A DNA stretch of 64,000 bases from Mycolicibacterium tusciae JS617 (GCF_000243415.2 NZ_KI912270.1:1984001-2048000); one strand, 5' to 3'; positions 48,909 to 57,627 are shown, counted from the stretch's first letter. Notes: generated by a model from the sequence alone, not told the origin. Translations and numbers: made by a program.

Positions 48909-50633
48909 TTACGAAAGCCGCCCGACGGCATCGGCGTCGCGCCTACCCCGCAGAATCCCCTCGATGTTGCGCTCGGCGAGCGCGGTGATCGACATGAAGG
49001 GATTGCAGCCGATGTAGCCCGGGATCAGCGAAGCATCGTTGACGTAGAGGTGGTCGTAGCCTTTGACCCGCCCGAAGCCGTCGGTGGCCATCCCCCGCAC
49101 CGCGCCACCCAGCGGGTGCACGGTATGCGGGGCAAAGACCTTGCCGTCGAATATGTCGTCGCGGTAGTCGACCCCGTTGGCGCCGACGATCCTGTCGAAC
49201 ACGATCTTGGCTCTGGCAGCCTGGTGCTCGGTGTGGCCCTCCGGCCAGTCGATGTTGATCGAATCCGAAGCGCTGTCATAGGTGATGTCCGCGCGGTCGT
49301 CGGTCTTGACCATCGCGTAGTAACCGAGCGCATTGGTCTCCACCGGAAGCGGGATCGAGAACACGCTGGCATACACCGGGTTGTCCGGGTCGTCGCGGCC
49401 GTCGAGGTTGATCATCCCCATCAGCGACTGTTGGGTGCCCGTCGGATCGTTGGTCATGTGCGAGACCATGACGTCCCCGTTGTTGCCGTATCCGCGGCCG
49501 ATCTCCTCGCTGAGATCCGGCAGCGCTCCGGTGTCACGGGCCCGCAGAAGAATCTGCGAGGTACCGAGCACGCCCGCGCTCAGATAGAGGTGATCGCAGC
49601 CCAGTTCATCGCGTGCGACCTCGGTCCCCCATCGGTCGATCTCACGGATGGACACCACGTATTCGCCGGACGGCTCGCGACGGATACCAGTGACTTCGGT
49701 CAGGGGCCGCAGCGTTACGTTGCCAGTTGCCAGGGCTGCGGCAATATAGGTCTCATCGACGCTGCCGAAGCGGCCGAAGTTGTTGCCGTACTGCTGCTCG
49801 AAGTCGAGCGCGGAACGCCGAACCTGGCCCGCTTCTTCGGCTTTCATGTAGTCGAACGAATACGCGCTGGCGTTGTAGTCGATGCCATATCCCGCGGCCC
49901 CCGCGTACTCGCGACCCACTCGGGCGTACTGAAAGTAGGGCGTCCGCTCGAACCAGTCCATGTCGCGACGGTTGATCCGCAACATGTCTGTGGCACGCCC
50001 TATGTAGGTGCCGAGGAAGACGTCGGCAGGGATGTCGGGGAAAGCGGCACGAACCTGAGCCGCGGTCGGTACCGCAGCGATGGCCGCGTTGATCATCGAT
50101 CCGCCGCCGACGGCGATGCCGCGAAACACACTGTGCGCGCCGTGCACCGACTTGTCACAGATGCCGGCCTGGACCGGCTGCGGTGACGGGTTGCTGAGGG
50201 CCACCTGGTCGACCGAGATTCCCATGTACGACGGCACCAGGCTCGGCGGGACGTCGGTGAACCAGCCGGCTCGAGTATCGGCAGGCAGCATGCGGGTGAA
50301 TCGTCTGCCGTCTTCGTCCGGTGCATTCCAGTGTCGACCCTTCTCCAGAATCAGTGTCTGGGTTCCGGCCTGCCCAAGCCGCAGTGCGGAAACTCCGCCG
50401 CCGTATCCACTGCCGACCACGATCGCCGGGTAGTGACTTCGCGAGTTTTTCGCCGGCGGGCGGTTAGCGAATTCGAGGAACCCGGCACCGAGCGCGGCAC
50501 CCGCGGCGATCCCTGCCGAGGCACCGAGAAAGTGCCGCCGCGAGACGATCGCCGGAGCGCGCCGATGCCGTGCACCGGCCGCGCGCCGGACCAAAAACTT
50601 GTCGCTCTTGTGCGATTCTGGCGAATTTTTCAT
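48909..50633 (-). CDS. Secreted GMC-type (class I cholesterol-oxidase-like) oxidoreductase
   Basis: This is a 574-residue flavoprotein exported by the Tat pathway (SRRHFLGASAGIAAGAALG, residues 31-49). The FAD site is VVGSGYGGGVSALRLGQAG, followed by the conserved RGIAVGGGSMINAAI, GNNGDVM, the histidine motif HTVHPLGGA and CNPFMSITALAERN. The overall match is to the Streptomyces/Rhodococcus secreted cholesterol oxidase. The catalytic His and Asn are present, but the position of the isomerase glutamate (VFAEIAPMP in ChoA) reads VYASVFSIPLP. It may therefore oxidise an alcohol without moving the double bond, or use another substrate. It sits 15 bp downstream of rubredoxin. Confidence 0.82.
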   Translation of the reverse strand: MKNSPESHKSDKFLVRRAAGARHRRAPAIVSRRHFLGASAGIAAGAALGAGFLEFANRPPAKNSRSHYPAIVVGSGYGGGVSALRLGQAGTQTLILEKGRHWNAPDEDGRRFTRMLPADTRAGWFTDVPPSLVPSYMGISVDQVALSNPSPQPVQAGICDKSVHGAHSVFRGIAVGGGSMINAAIAAVPTAAQVRAAFPDIPADVFLGTYIGRATDMLRINRRDMDWFERTPYFQYARVGREYAGAAGYGIDYNASAYSFDYMKAEEAGQVRRSALDFEQQYGNNFGRFGSVDETYIAAALATGNVTLRPLTEVTGIRREPSGEYVVSIREIDRWGTEVARDELGCDHLYLSAGVLGTSQILLRARDTGALPDLSEEIGRGYGNNGDVMVSHMTNDPTGTQQSLMGMINLDGRDDPDNPVYASVFSIPLPVETNALGYYAMVKTDDRADITYDSASDSINIDWPEGHTEHQAARAKIVFDRIVGANGVDYRDDIFDGKVFAPHTVHPLGGAVRGMATDGFGRVKGYDHLYVNDASLIPGYIGCNPFMSITALAERNIEGILRGRRDADAVGRLS

Positions 50634-50648
50634 TATTTTCTAGACGCG

Positions 50649-50840
50649 TCAATTTTCAATACAGACGGCCTCGGAACGACTGCGGACCACGAAGTCGAGC
50701 TTGTCGCGGACACCACAATCGGGGCAGTTCCAGTCGTCGGGAACGGCGCTCCACGGAGTACCCGCCGGGAATCCTTCACGCGGATTAGCTGCAGTTTCTT
50801 CATATTGGTAGCCACATTCTGGGCATTGAGCCGATATCAC
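50649..50840 (-). CDS. Rubredoxin
   Basis: This 63-residue electron carrier has four cysteine iron ligands, in CPECG (C6, C9) and CPDCG (C39, C42), with the usual YXY pattern between them (GYQYEE). Rubredoxins feed electrons to alkane monooxygenase, whose gene is divergent. It may be cotranscribed with the GMC oxidase. GTG 50840 has GGAGGG five bases upstream. Confidence 0.95.
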   Translation of the reverse strand: MISAQCPECGYQYEETAANPREGFPAGTPWSAVPDDWNCPDCGVRDKLDFVVRSRSEAVCIEN

Positions 50841-50970
50841 GATCGCCCTCCGTTCATCTGCCTGCCCACCGCGCCCGGAGCGGTTCCAGCAATGGGTTTT
50901 TACGTTCAGGTTGAAAACGTTAGCTTTATTTTGTAGTTTGCGATAGTAGATCTAGCAATTAATAGGAGTC

Positions 50971-52194
50971 ATGAAGTCGACATCGAGAACGGATAATCGC
51001 CGGTGCAGTGAACCCGGTCACAAAGCTGTTTCGGACGGTGGTTGGCGAGACCGAAAGCGCTACCTCTGGTTACTTGCGCCGATCGTGCCGTCGCTTGTCG
51101 CCGAATCGTGGTTCCTGGTACAGGTCACCGGCCAGGGGTTGTTCTGGTGGTTCGGACCGATCCTGACGTTCTTCGTCGTTCCGGTGCTCGACCATCTGGT
51201 CGGAGCCGATGTGGAGAACCCGCCAGACAGCGCATTGGCCTGGCTCGAGAACGACCGCTTCTATCGGTGGGTCACCATGCTCTGTCTGCCCGGCCAATAT
51301 CTGTCGCTCCTCTTCGCCTGCTGGATTTGGGCAGGTGGCGGCTGGATCGACATGTCGATGATCGACAAGCTGGGGCTGATGTTCACCACCGGCATCGTCG
51401 GCGGGATAGCGATCAGCACCGCCCACGAACTCGGACACCGGCGCGCGGGCCTTGAACGCAAATTGAGCAAGCTCGCGCTCGCGCAGTCGGGCTACGGGCA
51501 TTTCTTCGTCGAGCACAACCGGGGGCATCACGCGAAGGTGGCCACGCCCGAGGACCCCGCGAGTTCGCATCTCGGCGAATCGCTGTACGCGTTCATTCCA
51601 CGCTCGGTTGTCGGCGGCGCACGTTCCGCATGGCGACTCGAGCGTGCACGATTCGAACGGATCGGGACCTCACACCGGAGCCTGCGCAACGACGTGCTCA
51701 ACGCCTGGGTGCTGACCGCGGTGCTGTTCGCGGTTTTGGTCGCATGGTTCGGAGTCGTTGTGCTGCCATGGCTTATCGGCCAGGCCATAGTCGGCTTTTG
51801 CATGCTCGAAACCGTCAACTATCTCGAGCACTACGGCCTCCGGCGACAGAAGCTCGCCGACGGACGGTACGAACGTGTACGCGCCTCGCACAGCTGGAAC
51901 AGCAATACGATCGTCGCCAATGTGTGCCTGTTCCACCTCCAGCGGCACTCCGACCATCACGCCCATCCCGTGCGCCGGTACCAAACGCTGCGTCACGCCG
52001 AAGAAGCCCCGCAGCTCCCGTCCGGTTACGCCACCATGATGCTGATTGCGATGATCCCGCCCTTGTGGCGGCGCGTCATGGACTCGCGCGTCGTCGACCA
52101 CTACGGCGGGCACAAGCACCTGGCGGCGTTGGGCCCGCGTTACGCGAACCCACGCAGGCGCGGCATCTACCGCGAGGTCATCCCGCCGCTGTAG
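50971..52194 (+). CDS. alkB: Alkane 1-monooxygenase AlkB
   Basis: This is a 407-residue integral membrane diiron enzyme that hydroxylates the terminal carbon of alkanes. It has hydrophobic segments around residues 33-75, 103-120, 136-150 and 245-280. The histidine boxes are HELGH (152-156), EHNRGHH (181-187), NYLEHYG (283-289, the AlkB signature) and LQRHSDHH (323-330). Electrons come from rubredoxin, coded divergently. The AT-rich 130-bp intergenic region and this unusual divergent pairing set the locus apart from the rest. AGGAG stands just before ATG 50971. Confidence 0.95.
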   Translation: MKSTSRTDNRRCSEPGHKAVSDGGWRDRKRYLWLLAPIVPSLVAESWFLVQVTGQGLFWWFGPILTFFVVPVLDHLVGADVENPPDSALAWLENDRFYRWVTMLCLPGQYLSLLFACWIWAGGGWIDMSMIDKLGLMFTTGIVGGIAISTAHELGHRRAGLERKLSKLALAQSGYGHFFVEHNRGHHAKVATPEDPASSHLGESLYAFIPRSVVGGARSAWRLERARFERIGTSHRSLRNDVLNAWVLTAVLFAVLVAWFGVVVLPWLIGQAIVGFCMLETVNYLEHYGLRRQKLADGRYERVRASHSWNSNTIVANVCLFHLQRHSDHHAHPVRRYQTLRHAEEAPQLPSGYATMMLIAMIPPLWRRVMDSRVVDHYGGHKHLAALGPRYANPRRRGIYREVIPPL

Positions 52195-52197
52195 GCA

Positions 52198-52740
52198 CTA
52201 GCCGACTTCGGCGACCAGCTTGCCCACGATGTCGCGCAGCTGCCCGGCCACCTCAGCGTTCTCGCGGGGATGCTTGCCGTCAAAGACCGTGGACCGCAAC
52301 GAAAGAGTCAAATCGTCGACGACTTGCGGCCCCGCGATGCCGAACGACTTACGCGTTTCGTCATGTGCCCACACTCCGCCGTACTGACCGAGGGCGGCGC
52401 CGATGACCACCATCGGCTTACCTTTCAGCGCGCCGTTTCCGAACGGCCTCGACAGCCAGTCGATCGCATTCTTCAGTACGCCTGGAATGCTGCCGTTGTA
52501 CTCGGGCGTGATCACCAGCGCGGCGTCGGCTTCGGCCGCGGCCTGGCGCAACGCGACGACCGGCTCGGCTACGTCGGCGTTGTCGATGTCCTCGTTGTAG
52601 AACGGCAACTCCCCCAGCCGGTCGAACAACACCAGGCTCGTACCGTCGGGAGCCGTTTCGATCGCCAGCTCGGCGAGTTGACGGTTGACAGACGCCGCGC
52701 GCAGGCTGCCCACCAGTACCAGCACCTTGATGTCGGACAC
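52198..52740 (-). CDS. NADPH-dependent FMN reductase (Rv3054c homologue)
   Basis: This 180-residue flavodoxin-fold reductase has the FMN-binding phosphate loop VGSLRAASVNRQLA, then ITPEYNGSIPGVLKNAIDWL and MVVIGAALGQYGG. Likely a quinone or chromate/azo-type reductase. GTG 52740 is preceded by GGAAG at 5-nt spacing; the GTG two codons upstream is too close to that site. Divergent from a TetR gene; GGACC-TT-GGTCC lies between them, so the reductase is the likely target of that repressor. Confidence 0.9.
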   Translation of the reverse strand: MSDIKVLVLVGSLRAASVNRQLAELAIETAPDGTSLVLFDRLGELPFYNEDIDNADVAEPVVALRQAAAEADAALVITPEYNGSIPGVLKNAIDWLSRPFGNGALKGKPMVVIGAALGQYGGVWAHDETRKSFGIAGPQVVDDLTLSLRSTVFDGKHPRENAEVAGQLRDIVGKLVAEVG

Positions 52741-52785
52741 GTGCACTTCCTTTCAATCGGCCTATGGATCCTCGCACTGTGTAAC

Positions 52786-52799
52786 CGGACCTTGGTCCG
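52786..52799. promoter_or_regulatory. Operator palindrome between the FMN reductase and TetR genes
   Basis: CGGACC-TT-GGTCCG is a perfect inverted repeat in the 88-bp divergent region, located 30 bp from the TetR start. It is the natural candidate binding site for the TetR protein on both promoters. Confidence 0.6.
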
Positions 52800-52816
52800 A
52801 ATTCATCCCTCTGAAT

Positions 52817-52822
52817 TAAAGT
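52817..52822 (+). promoter_or_regulatory. -10 hexamer TAAAGT, probable leaderless start for the TetR gene
   Basis: TAAAGT lies 6 nt before ATG 52829, with no Shine-Dalgarno sequence in between. Confidence 0.4.
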
Positions 52823-52828
52823 GGTGAC

Positions 52829-53425
52829 ATGCCCCCGCACGCGCTGCCGCTTTCGGATGACGTGCCGCAAGAACGGGGCGACGCCGCTCGTAACCGCACG
52901 CTACTGCTCGAGGCTGCGCGCCGGTTGATCACCGACCGCGGCGCCGACGCGGTCACCACCGACGATATTGCCGTGGCGGCGGGCGTGGGCAAGGGCACAC
53001 TGTTTCGCCGGTTCGGCAGCCGCGCGGGACTGATGATCGTTCTGCTCGACGAGGACGAGAAAGTCCAGCAGCAGGCCTTCCTCTTCGGACCGCCACCGCT
53101 CGGGCCGGGTGCTCCACCGCTGGAACGACTGCTTGCATACGGCCACGCCCGGCTGGAGTTCGTGACGGCACATCAGGCGCTGCTGTCGGATGCCAACCGT
53201 GACCCTCAGATGCGTTTCAACGCCCCCGCCACGCTGCACCATCGCCACGTCACGGTGCTGCTGGAAGACGCGTCCACCACAGGCAACCTCGATGCCCAGG
53301 CCGCCGCGCTGCTTGCGCTGCTGGACGCCGACTACGTGCACCACCAACTCACCGAGGGCGGCCAGACGCGCAAGACCCTCGGCGAGGCGTGGGAGACGCT
53401 GGCGCGCAAGCTCTGCGGCACGTAA
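52829..53425 (+). CDS. TetR-family regulator (Rv3055 homologue)
   Basis: This is a 198-residue repressor. The HTH is RGDAARNRTLLLEAARRLI to VAAGVGKGTLFRRFGSRAGL, residues 16-68, with recognition helix around KGTLFRRF. The C-terminal core is helical and rich in Ala/Leu. It is divergent from the FMN reductase and 4 bp upstream of dinP, so dinP may be expressed from the same transcript. Ligand unknown. Confidence 0.9.
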   Translation: MPPHALPLSDDVPQERGDAARNRTLLLEAARRLITDRGADAVTTDDIAVAAGVGKGTLFRRFGSRAGLMIVLLDEDEKVQQQAFLFGPPPLGPGAPPLERLLAYGHARLEFVTAHQALLSDANRDPQMRFNAPATLHHRHVTVLLEDASTTGNLDAQAAALLALLDADYVHHQLTEGGQTRKTLGEAWETLARKLCGT

Positions 53426-53429
53426 CGCG

Positions 53430-54482
53430 ATGAGCACGCGCTGGGTCTTGCACGTCGACCTGGATCAGTTCCAGGCCGCTGTCGAGGTGCGACGAAATCC
53501 CGACCTCACCGGACTGCCGATCATCGTCGGCGGCAACGGCGATCCGAACGAGCCCCGAAAGGTCGTCACCTGCGCGTCGTATCCGGCACGCGCGTTCGGC
53601 GTCCACGCCGGGATGCCGCTTCGCACTGCAGCACGCAAATGCCCCGACGCGACCTTTCTCCCGTTGGACACCGACGCCTACGACGAGGCCTCCGAAGAGG
53701 TGATGAGCCTGTTGCGCGACTTCGGACATCCGGTCGAGGTGTGGGGCTGGGATGAGGCCTACGTCGGTGCCGACCTGAAAGACACCGAAGATCCGTTCAA
53801 ACTGGCCGAACAGATTCGTGAAGTCGTGGCGGCGGGCACGGGATTGTCGTGTTCGGTCGGTATCAGCGACAACAAGCAGCGGGCCAAGGTGGCAACCGGT
53901 TTCGGCAAGCCCGCCGGAGTCTACGCCCTCACCGAGGACAACTGGATGGCGGTGATGGGTGACCGCGACGTCGACGCGCTATGGGGCGTCGGCCCCAAGA
54001 CGGCGAAAAAGCTTGCGGGCATGGGCATTATCACCGTCGCCGACCTGGCCGCCACCGATGCGCAAGTGCTGACTTCGACGTTCGGTCCCACCACCGGCCT
54101 GTGGATTCTGCTGCTGGCCAAGGGAGGCGGCGAAACCGAAGTCAGCGCCCAGCCGTGGGTTGCGCGGTCGCGAAGCCATGTGACCACCTTCCCTCGCGAT
54201 CTGACCGACCGCGCTGAAATCGACTCGGCCGTCGTCGAACTGGCCACACTGACGCTCGCCGAGATCGTCGACCAGGACCGCGTGGTCACCCGAGTGGCGG
54301 TGACAGTTCGCACCAAGACCTTCTTCACCCGCACCAAGATTCGCAAGCTCGCGTCGGCAGGCAACGACCAACAGACCATCGTGGCCACCGCGCTGGACCT
54401 GCTGCAGCAGTTCGAACTGGGCCGCCCCATCCGGCTGCTCGGTGTGCGATTGGAGCTCGCGCCCCCCGATGGCGGCTACTAG
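53430..54482 (+). CDS. dinP: Y-family DNA polymerase DinB2/DinP
   Basis: This is a 350-residue translesion polymerase. The N-terminal VLHVDLDQFQAAVEV holds the first catalytic aspartate, VTCASYPARAFGVHAGM marks the palm/fingers, and WGWDEAYVGADL carries the second acidic pair. The helix-hairpin-helix GVGPKTAKKLAGMG and the little-finger domain with RPIRLLGVRLELA follow. The C-terminus stops without a beta-clamp-binding motif, as in DinB2 of other mycobacteria. The steric-gate position (Phe in DinB1, Leu in M. smegmatis DinB2) is Gln15 here. ATG 53430 lies 4 bp after the TetR gene; longer readings are its shadow. The stop forms CTAG with the converging SDR. Confidence 0.92.
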   Translation: MSTRWVLHVDLDQFQAAVEVRRNPDLTGLPIIVGGNGDPNEPRKVVTCASYPARAFGVHAGMPLRTAARKCPDATFLPLDTDAYDEASEEVMSLLRDFGHPVEVWGWDEAYVGADLKDTEDPFKLAEQIREVVAAGTGLSCSVGISDNKQRAKVATGFGKPAGVYALTEDNWMAVMGDRDVDALWGVGPKTAKKLAGMGIITVADLAATDAQVLTSTFGPTTGLWILLLAKGGGETEVSAQPWVARSRSHVTTFPRDLTDRAEIDSAVVELATLTLAEIVDQDRVVTRVAVTVRTKTFFTRTKIRKLASAGNDQQTIVATALDLLQQFELGRPIRLLGVRLELAPPDGGY

Positions 54483-55363
54483 TTCCTGCTCGACGTCTTC
54501 GGTCGCAGCGCGCGGGTGAACAGCACGTTGACCTGGCGCATCGCCACGCTGTAGGGCCACCACATCGTCCGCTTGAACATGTAAAGCGCCCGGATGTCCG
54601 GCGATGTGTAGATCAGGAACCGGTTGCGCCTTACGCCGCGCAGTATGCGGTCGGCGACATGTTCCGGTGAAACCGCGTGACCGCTGAACCGATCTGTCCA
54701 GCGTTTTACACGTGGGTCGTCTCGGTCCACGCCCGCGATCTGGATCGTCTGTACCAGCGGGGTTTTCACCGCGCCCGGCACGACGACCGATACCCCGATG
54801 CGGTGTCGAGCCAGGTCGAACCGCAATACCTCGGAAAGTCCGCGCAACCCGTACTTGCTCGCGCTGTAGGCGGCGTGCCACGGCAACGCCACCAGACCGG
54901 CGGCGGAAGAGACGTTGACCAGATGCCCACCCCTGCCCGCCGCGACCATCGGCGGGACGAATGACTCGATGATGTGGATCGGCCCCATCAGGTTGATGTC
55001 GATCATCGATTTCCAGTGCTGGTGCGTGAGAGTCGAGACGGTGCCCCAGGCAGACACACCCGCGATGTTCATCACTACATCCATCGCCTGGTGTTCGGCG
55101 TGAACGTCAGCGGCGAATTGGTCGACGGCGTCGTAGTCGGAGATATCAAGAACACGGTAAGCGCAAACAACCCCGCCCAGCGCGCGGGCATCGGCGACCG
55201 TCTTCTCCAGGCCCTCGGCGTCGCGGTCGGTGAGAAACAGTTCGGCGCCCTCGGCGGCCAGCCTCAGCGCGGTCGACCGGCCGATGCCGCTGGCGGCTCC
55301 GGTGAGAAGACAACGCTTGCCGGCGAAGCCGCTTCCCTGAGAAACGCGAGACACCCCGGCCAT
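54479..55363 (-). CDS. Short-chain dehydrogenase/reductase (Rv3057c homologue)
   Basis: This is a 294-residue classical SDR with cofactor motif LTGAASGIGRST (TGXXXGXG), NIAGVSAWG (NAG motif), the catalytic serine in VNVSSAAGL and the YSASKYGLRG catalytic Tyr/Lys. A C-terminal extension (RALYMFKRTMWWPYSVAMRQVNVLF, residues 261-285) is aromatic and basic and may touch the membrane or a lipid. Substrate unknown; likely oxidises or reduces an alcohol/ketone with NAD(P)(H). The stop codon overlaps that of dinP in CTAG (54479-54482). Confidence 0.92.
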   Translation of the reverse strand: MAGVSRVSQGSGFAGKRCLLTGAASGIGRSTALRLAAEGAELFLTDRDAEGLEKTVADARALGGVVCAYRVLDISDYDAVDQFAADVHAEHQAMDVVMNIAGVSAWGTVSTLTHQHWKSMIDINLMGPIHIIESFVPPMVAAGRGGHLVNVSSAAGLVALPWHAAYSASKYGLRGLSEVLRFDLARHRIGVSVVVPGAVKTPLVQTIQIAGVDRDDPRVKRWTDRFSGHAVSPEHVADRILRGVRRNRFLIYTSPDIRALYMFKRTMWWPYSVAMRQVNVLFTRALRPKTSSRN

Positions 55364-55373
55364 GCCGCTGACC

Positions 55374-56012
55374 CTACCTAGTCGTCTTCGGGTCCGATCC
55401 GCCCCACATGGAGTTCAGCCACAACTTCTCGACGATCTCGACTGCACGCGAGGAATCCTGCCCGCGGCCGATGAACGTGCTGTCTTGCGTCAACGTCATG
55501 GTGGTCACCGCCGCCATCGTCCGCACCAGGGCGGGCAGGTCATCGGCGATCGGTCGCAACTCGGAGTCCTGCTCGAGAAGGGTGATCAGCTTGTCGATGA
55601 TCCCGTCGTAGAAGTCGTCCATCATCTCGCGGATCTGCGCATCGGTGTTCCGCGCGACCGCACAGGCTTTCAAGACGGGGTCGTCGTTGGCGTATACGGC
55701 CGCGGCGCTGCCGACCATCCGCTTGGCGAACACCGAGGGCGTTTCTCCCGGCTCGCGCGGCGCGAAGTGGTGGGTGAGGCTGTCGAGAAGTTCACCCGCG
55801 TCAGCGAGGATCACCGCGAGCACGGCGTACTTCGAGTCGAAGTAGAAGTAGAAACCCGACCTGGCGACGCCGGCGCGTTCGCTGATGGTGCTGACGGACA
55901 AATCGGCGAACGACCGCTCGTGTAGAAGCTCCCGTACCGCGGTCACTATCGCATCGCGCTGCCGGTCGCCCCTGCTGCGACGGACCTCGGGGGAGGTGAA
56001 CTCAGCGGTCAT
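55374..56012 (-). CDS. TetR-family regulator (Rv3058c homologue)
   Basis: This is a 212-residue regulator. The HTH lies at residues 14-60 (RRSRGDRQRDAIVTAVRELL, then FADLSVSTISERAGVARSGFYFYF with the recognition helix). The EthR-like aromatic FYFYFDSK motif is typical of a TetR group that recognises lipid-like ligands. ATG 56012 (MTAEFTSPEV) is the first Met before the HTH. It is divergent from cyp136, and an ACTTGAC palindrome lies in the 130-bp gap. Confidence 0.9.
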   Translation of the reverse strand: MTAEFTSPEVRRSRGDRQRDAIVTAVRELLHERSFADLSVSTISERAGVARSGFYFYFDSKYAVLAVILADAGELLDSLTHHFAPREPGETPSVFAKRMVGSAAAVYANDDPVLKACAVARNTDAQIREMMDDFYDGIIDKLITLLEQDSELRPIADDLPALVRTMAAVTTMTLTQDSTFIGRGQDSSRAVEIVEKLWLNSMWGGSDPKTTR

Positions 56013-56049
56013 GGGTGTAGACCTTCGCACCGCGACACGCTCGATCCAA

Positions 56050-56067
56050 ACTTGACATGCGTCAAGT
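56050..56067. promoter_or_regulatory. Palindromic operator between TetR and cyp136
   Basis: ACTTGAC-ATGC-GTCAAGT is a perfect 7-bp inverted repeat 38 bp from the TetR start and 76 bp from the P450 start. It probably lets the TetR protein control itself and cyp136. Confidence 0.65.
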
Positions 56068-56142
56068 CTGCCATTCAGGATGAGGATAGGAGTGACAACG
56101 CCCACAGTCAGGCCACAGTCAGCTTTTGCTTGAGGAGCCCAG

Positions 56143-57627
56143 ATGCCGACGACCATCAGCACCAAGGACTACCTACTCGACAAGGCGAAGCGGCGGTTCA
56201 CCCCGTCGATCACCAACTTCCCCGGGCTGGGTGCCGTCGAGAAGCGGCTACTGGTCCGCGAATGGCCGCAGCACCCGTTGGCCGAGCCACCCGCGGGCAG
56301 TGGCCTCAAGCCGGTCATGGGCGACGCCGGACTGCCGATTCTCGGCCACATGATCGAGATGTTCCGCGGCGGTCCCGAGTTCCTGCTGCACTGTTATCGG
56401 ACCCGCGGACCTGTGCTGTTTGCCGACTCTCCGGTGCTGCCCGCAGTCACCGCACTGGGCCCAGACGCCGCGCAGATCATCTATTCCAACAAGGGCAAGG
56501 ACTACTCGCAGGAGGGCTGGATCCCGGTGATCGGGCCGTTCTTTCACCGCGGGCTGATGCTGCTCGACTTCGAGGAGCACATGTTCCACCGGCGGATCAT
56601 GCAGGAGGCGTTCGTCCGCACCCGCCTCGTCGGCTACACCGAGCAGGTCGACCAGGTGGTGTCCAAGGTCATCGCCCAGGACTGGGTCGCCAACGACGCC
56701 CGCTTCCTGCTCTACCCCGCGATGAAGCAGATGACGCTCGACATCGCCTCGATGGTGTTCATGGGCCACGAACCGGGCACCGATCACGAGCTGGTCACCA
56801 AGGTGAACAACGCCTTCACCACGACCGTGCGTGCAGGCAACGCGATCATCCGCACCAGCGTGCCGCCGTTCACGTGGTGGCGCGGCCTGAAAGCCCGTGA
56901 GCTGCTGGAGAATTACTTCCAGGCCCGGGTGGCTGAGCGCCGCGGTGCCGGAGGGTCCGACCTGCTCACCGTGCTGTGCAACACCGAAGACGAGGACGGA
57001 AACCGGTTCTCCGACGACGACGTCGTCAACCACATGATCTTCCTGATGATGGCGGCGCACGACACGTCGACGTCGACTGCCACCACCATGGCCTACTACT
57101 TGGCGGCCAACCCCGAGTGGCAAGACCGTTGCCGCGATGAATCCGACCGGCTTGGGGACGGGCCGGTGGACATCGAGTCGCTGGAAAAGCTGGAAACGCT
57201 CGACCTCGTCATGAACGAGTCGATCCGGCTGGTGACCCCCGTGCAGTGGGCGATGCGGCGCACCGTGCGCGACACCGAACTCCTCGGCTATTACCTTCCC
57301 AAGGGCACCAACGTCATCGCGTATCCAGGCATGAACCACCGGCTGGAGGAGTTCTACCCCGATCCGTACACGTTCGATCCGGGGCGGTTCGCCGAGCCGC
57401 GCAACGAGCACAAGAAACATCGCTACGCGTTCACGCCGTTCGGCGGAGGCTCGCACAAGTGCATCGGCATGACGTTCGGCCAGCTTGAGGTCAAGACGAT
57501 CATGCACCGGCTGCTACGCAAGTACCGCCTCGAGTTGCCGAAGCCCGGTTACAAGGCCACCTGGGATTACGGCGGGATGCCGGTCCCGATGGACGGTCTG
57601 CCCATCGTGCTGCGACCGCTGCGCTGA
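56143..57627 (+). CDS. cyp136: Cytochrome P450 CYP136
   Basis: This 494-residue heme monooxygenase has the I-helix oxygen-binding motif MAAHDTSTS, the ExxR motif ESIR, the PERF-like FDPGRFAEPR and the heme loop FGGGSHKCIG with the proximal cysteine at C440. It resembles CYP51-like sterol enzymes in length, but the substrate is unknown. GAGGAG lies 5 nt before ATG 56143. Control by the divergent TetR is likely, given the palindrome. It matches Rv3059, after which synteny with M. tuberculosis ends. Confidence 0.95.
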   Translation: MPTTISTKDYLLDKAKRRFTPSITNFPGLGAVEKRLLVREWPQHPLAEPPAGSGLKPVMGDAGLPILGHMIEMFRGGPEFLLHCYRTRGPVLFADSPVLPAVTALGPDAAQIIYSNKGKDYSQEGWIPVIGPFFHRGLMLLDFEEHMFHRRIMQEAFVRTRLVGYTEQVDQVVSKVIAQDWVANDARFLLYPAMKQMTLDIASMVFMGHEPGTDHELVTKVNNAFTTTVRAGNAIIRTSVPPFTWWRGLKARELLENYFQARVAERRGAGGSDLLTVLCNTEDEDGNRFSDDDVVNHMIFLMMAAHDTSTSTATTMAYYLAANPEWQDRCRDESDRLGDGPVDIESLEKLETLDLVMNESIRLVTPVQWAMRRTVRDTELLGYYLPKGTNVIAYPGMNHRLEEFYPDPYTFDPGRFAEPRNEHKKHRYAFTPFGGGSHKCIGMTFGQLEVKTIMHRLLRKYRLELPKPGYKATWDYGGMPVPMDGLPIVLRPLR

